Positions 13,294 through 15,093 of a DNA stretch of 15,093 nt are shown here, one piece after another; within the stretch, counting starts at the first letter, position 1; each line of letters opens with the position of its first letter. Origin of the DNA: Prevotellaceae bacterium UBA1726 (GTDB lineage Bacteria; Bacteroidota; Bacteroidia; Bacteroidales; Bacteroidaceae). The stretch spans positions 1 to 15,093 of the forward strand of contig DCIM01000035.1 of assembly GCA_002316005.1 (NCBI GenBank). Reading direction: 5' to 3'. The position numbers and the translations under genes were made by a program. The notes beneath the pieces were generated by a model, which was not told the DNA's origin, did not search any database, and saw nothing but the letters and a program-made list of their open reading frames with translations.

Positions 13294-13833
13294 ATGGATA
13301 AGGTAAAAATCAAAGACAAGACCTTCGAAATAATGATGCCTGAATCTGAGATTCTTGCAGCAATCGACAAGGTGGCAGAGCGTATTAATGCAGATATGAA
13401 GGACAAGAATCCTTTGTTTCTTGCAGTATTGAACGGTTCGTTTATGTTTGCTTCCGACCTTATGAAGCGCGTCACTATTCCTTGCGAAATCAGTTTTGTG
13501 AAACTTGCATCCTACCAGGGAACAACTTCCACAGGAAAGGTGAAGGAGGTTATCGGCATCAACGAGGACCTCTCGGGCAGAACAGTCATCATCGTTGAGG
13601 ACATCGTGGAGAGTGGATTGACAATGAAGCAGATGATTGAGAGTCTCGGCACACGCAATCCAAAAGAGGTGCATATCTGTTCGCTGTTTGTAAAACCTCA
13701 CCGCCTGCAAGTTCCGCTCGATATTGACTACGGTGTGATGAATATCGGCGACGACTTCATCCTTGGCTATGGTCTTGACTACGACCAGCAGGGACGCAAC
13801 CTCAAGGACCTTTATGTCGTTTGTTCGGAATAA
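13294..13833 (+). CDS. hpt: Hypoxanthine phosphoribosyltransferase
   Basis: This 179-residue enzyme of purine salvage converts hypoxanthine (often also guanine) and PRPP to IMP (GMP). The PRPP loop is VIIVEDIVESGLTM (98-111), with the usual ED pair at 102-103; VESG replaces the more common VDTG. LNGSF (46-50) and the FILGYGLDYDQQGRN segment (155-169) are the conserved active-site regions of bacterial HPRT. The length is normal. It starts the hpt-adk-obgE gene series with a promoter 24 bases upstream and is 49 bases from adk. Confidence 0.93.
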   Translation: MDKVKIKDKTFEIMMPESEILAAIDKVAERINADMKDKNPLFLAVLNGSFMFASDLMKRVTIPCEISFVKLASYQGTTSTGKVKEVIGINEDLSGRTVIIVEDIVESGLTMKQMIESLGTRNPKEVHICSLFVKPHRLQVPLDIDYGVMNIGDDFILGYGLDYDQQGRNLKDLYVVCSE

Positions 13834-13882
13834 CCGTATAAGCAAATCCTTAGAATAGAAAACTCAAATTAAATATATAAAG

Positions 13883-14464
13883 ATGAAGAATATTATTATT
13901 TTCGGTGCACCAGGCTCAGGCAAAGGTACCTACAGCGACGAGATTGTCAAGAGGTACAACATGGGTCACATCTCTACAGGTGATGTGCTCCGTGGAGAGA
14001 TTAAGGCCGGTACAGAACTTGGAAAACTGGCTCAGGGATTCATTGACCACGGTCAGCTCATCCCTGATGATGTAATGACAAATATCCTCGCTGCAACTTA
14101 CGACAAGTTCCCAGCAGGCAAAGGCGTTATCTTCGACGGTTTCCCTCGTACAATTGCTCAGGCAGAGTCGCTGAAGAAAATGCTTGCAGAGCGTGGCCAT
14201 GATATGGGCGTAATGATTGAGCTCGTTGTTGAGGAAGATATCCTCATGGCTCGTCTTTTGAATCGCGCTATTGAACAGGGCCGTGCTGACGACAACGAAG
14301 TGACTATAAAGAAGCGTTTTGCTGTTTACCACGAGCAGACAGAGCCTCTGTCGGAGTGGTTTGGCAATGAAGGCATGCGTAATGTCTTCAAGTGGGCTGA
14401 GCATCCTTCAAAGGAAGAAATGCTCGACACTATTTTCGCTTTCCTTGACAGTGTGAATGGTTAA
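13883..14464 (+). CDS. adk: Adenylate kinase
   Basis: This 193-residue enzyme catalyses ATP + AMP = 2 ADP in the cytoplasm. The P-loop is GAPGSGKGT (8-16). The AMP-binding region includes HISTGDVLRGEI (29-40) and the DGFPRT motif. The LID is the short type, without the four-cysteine zinc site, so the protein is shorter than the long form (about 215 residues). It lies 49 bases after hpt and 24 bases before obgE on the same strand, with no promoter in between, so cotranscription is likely. Confidence 0.95.
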   Translation: MKNIIIFGAPGSGKGTYSDEIVKRYNMGHISTGDVLRGEIKAGTELGKLAQGFIDHGQLIPDDVMTNILAATYDKFPAGKGVIFDGFPRTIAQAESLKKMLAERGHDMGVMIELVVEEDILMARLLNRAIEQGRADDNEVTIKKRFAVYHEQTEPLSEWFGNEGMRNVFKWAEHPSKEEMLDTIFAFLDSVNG

Positions 14465-14488
14465 AGGGTTAAAAGGTTAATTTTTAGA

Positions 14489-15093
14489 ATGGCAGAAAGC
14501 AATTTCATCGACTATGTAAAGATTCTATGCCGCTCGGGAAAGGGTGGTAAGGGAAGTATGCACCTCCGTCATGTGAAGTACCAGCCAAACGGTGGTCCTG
14601 ACGGTGGCGATGGCGGTAAGGGTGGTAGCATCTACCTTCGTGCCAACCACAACTACTGGACCCTACTCCACCTGAAGTATCAGCGCCATATCTTCGCTGA
14701 GCACGGTGGAAACGGCGGACGCGACAAATGCCATGGTACTGACGGAAAGGACATCTACATTGATGTTCCACCAGGTACAGTGGCTTACGATGCAGAGACT
14801 GGTAAGTTCGTGTGCGATGTACGCGACGACGGACAGGTGGTAATGCTCCTGAAGGGAGGACGCGGTGGACTTGGAAACTTCCAGTTCCGTACTGCCACCA
14901 ATCAGGCTCCACGCTACGCCCAACCAGGTGAGCCAATGCAGGAGATGACTATCATCCTTGAGTTGAAACTCCTTGCCGATGTGGGTCTTGTGGGATTCCC
15001 TAACGCAGGAAAATCGACATTGGTGAGCAGTCTGTCTAATGCCCGTCCAAAGATTGCCAACTACCCATTCACCACAATGGAACCATCACTCGG
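14489..15093 (+). CDS. obgE: GTPase ObgE (3' partial, cut by window edge)
   Basis: About 201 residues are visible of a roughly 390-residue essential GTPase that binds the 50S ribosome and links ribosome assembly to growth and stress. The N-terminal glycine-rich Obg fold (residues about 1-158) shows the hallmark pattern RSGKGGKGSMHLRH, GGPDGGDGGKGGSIYLRA and GGRGGLGNFQF. The G1 loop is GFPNAGKST (169-177), and switch I (PFTTMEPSLG) is reached at the edge. The frame is open to the window end. The ATG at 14489 is 24 bases after adk. Confidence 0.95.
   Translation, partial: MAESNFIDYVKILCRSGKGGKGSMHLRHVKYQPNGGPDGGDGGKGGSIYLRANHNYWTLLHLKYQRHIFAEHGGNGGRDKCHGTDGKDIYIDVPPGTVAYDAETGKFVCDVRDDGQVVMLLKGGRGGLGNFQFRTATNQAPRYAQPGEPMQEMTIILELKLLADVGLVGFPNAGKSTLVSSLSNARPKIANYPFTTMEPSL

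Overview
The window looks like the chromosome of a Bacteroidales bacterium, most likely Prevotella or a close relative (Segatella, Xylanibacter). Three things point there. Promoters follow the Bacteroidota pattern (TTTG, 19-20 bp, TAnnTTTG). Start codons sit in A/T-rich stretches without a clear Shine-Dalgarno sequence. The gene content also fits: a C10 (streptopain-like) protease with a dockerin-type tail, a DUF4831-like protein, and a fused NAD(P)HX epimerase/dehydratase divergent from hpt-adk-obgE. Species cannot be fixed from the sequence.

Layout. Positions 1-58 hold the tail of an unidentified + strand gene, followed by a terminator. Positions 164-1328 hold a HUH/Y1 REP-associated-type transposase (RAYT) with its own promoter, followed by a GC-rich palindrome at 1365-1401 that is a candidate cognate REP. 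Positions 1434-2270 encode a flavodoxin-fold lipoprotein. Positions 2271-4117 form an 1.85 kb gene-poor stretch rich in repeats and hairpins. It holds two copies of a structured element, a promoter-to-terminator unit with no obvious ORF (about 3376-3611), and a third repeat type. Positions 4118-8054 hold two minus-strand genes, a short sugar-nucleotidyltransferase and a large secreted C10 protease. Positions 8354-9832 encode a WecA/TagO-family polyprenyl-phosphate sugar-phosphate transferase. Positions 9943-11554 hold three minus-strand genes: two small proteins and a DUF4831-like secreted protein. Positions 11597-13111 hold nnr on the minus strand, and 13294-15093 hold hpt, adk and the 5' part of obgE on the + strand.

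How the genes relate. hpt, adk and obgE form a housekeeping purine/GTPase operon, with nnr (nicotinamide cofactor repair) transcribed divergently from the same 182-bp region. The nucleotidyltransferase and the WecA-like enzyme both fit cell-surface glycan synthesis but are not in one operon. The protease and DUF4831-like protein are exported.

The most interesting signal is non-coding. Two 187-nt elements (2286-2472 and 3736-3922) match at both ends without gaps. Between the conserved ends lies a 113-nt core bounded by inverted repeats whose arms differ by four compensatory base-pair changes. Two further repeat families (about 66 nt and 60 nt) lie in other intergenic regions, mostly in predicted leaders or tails of minus-strand genes.
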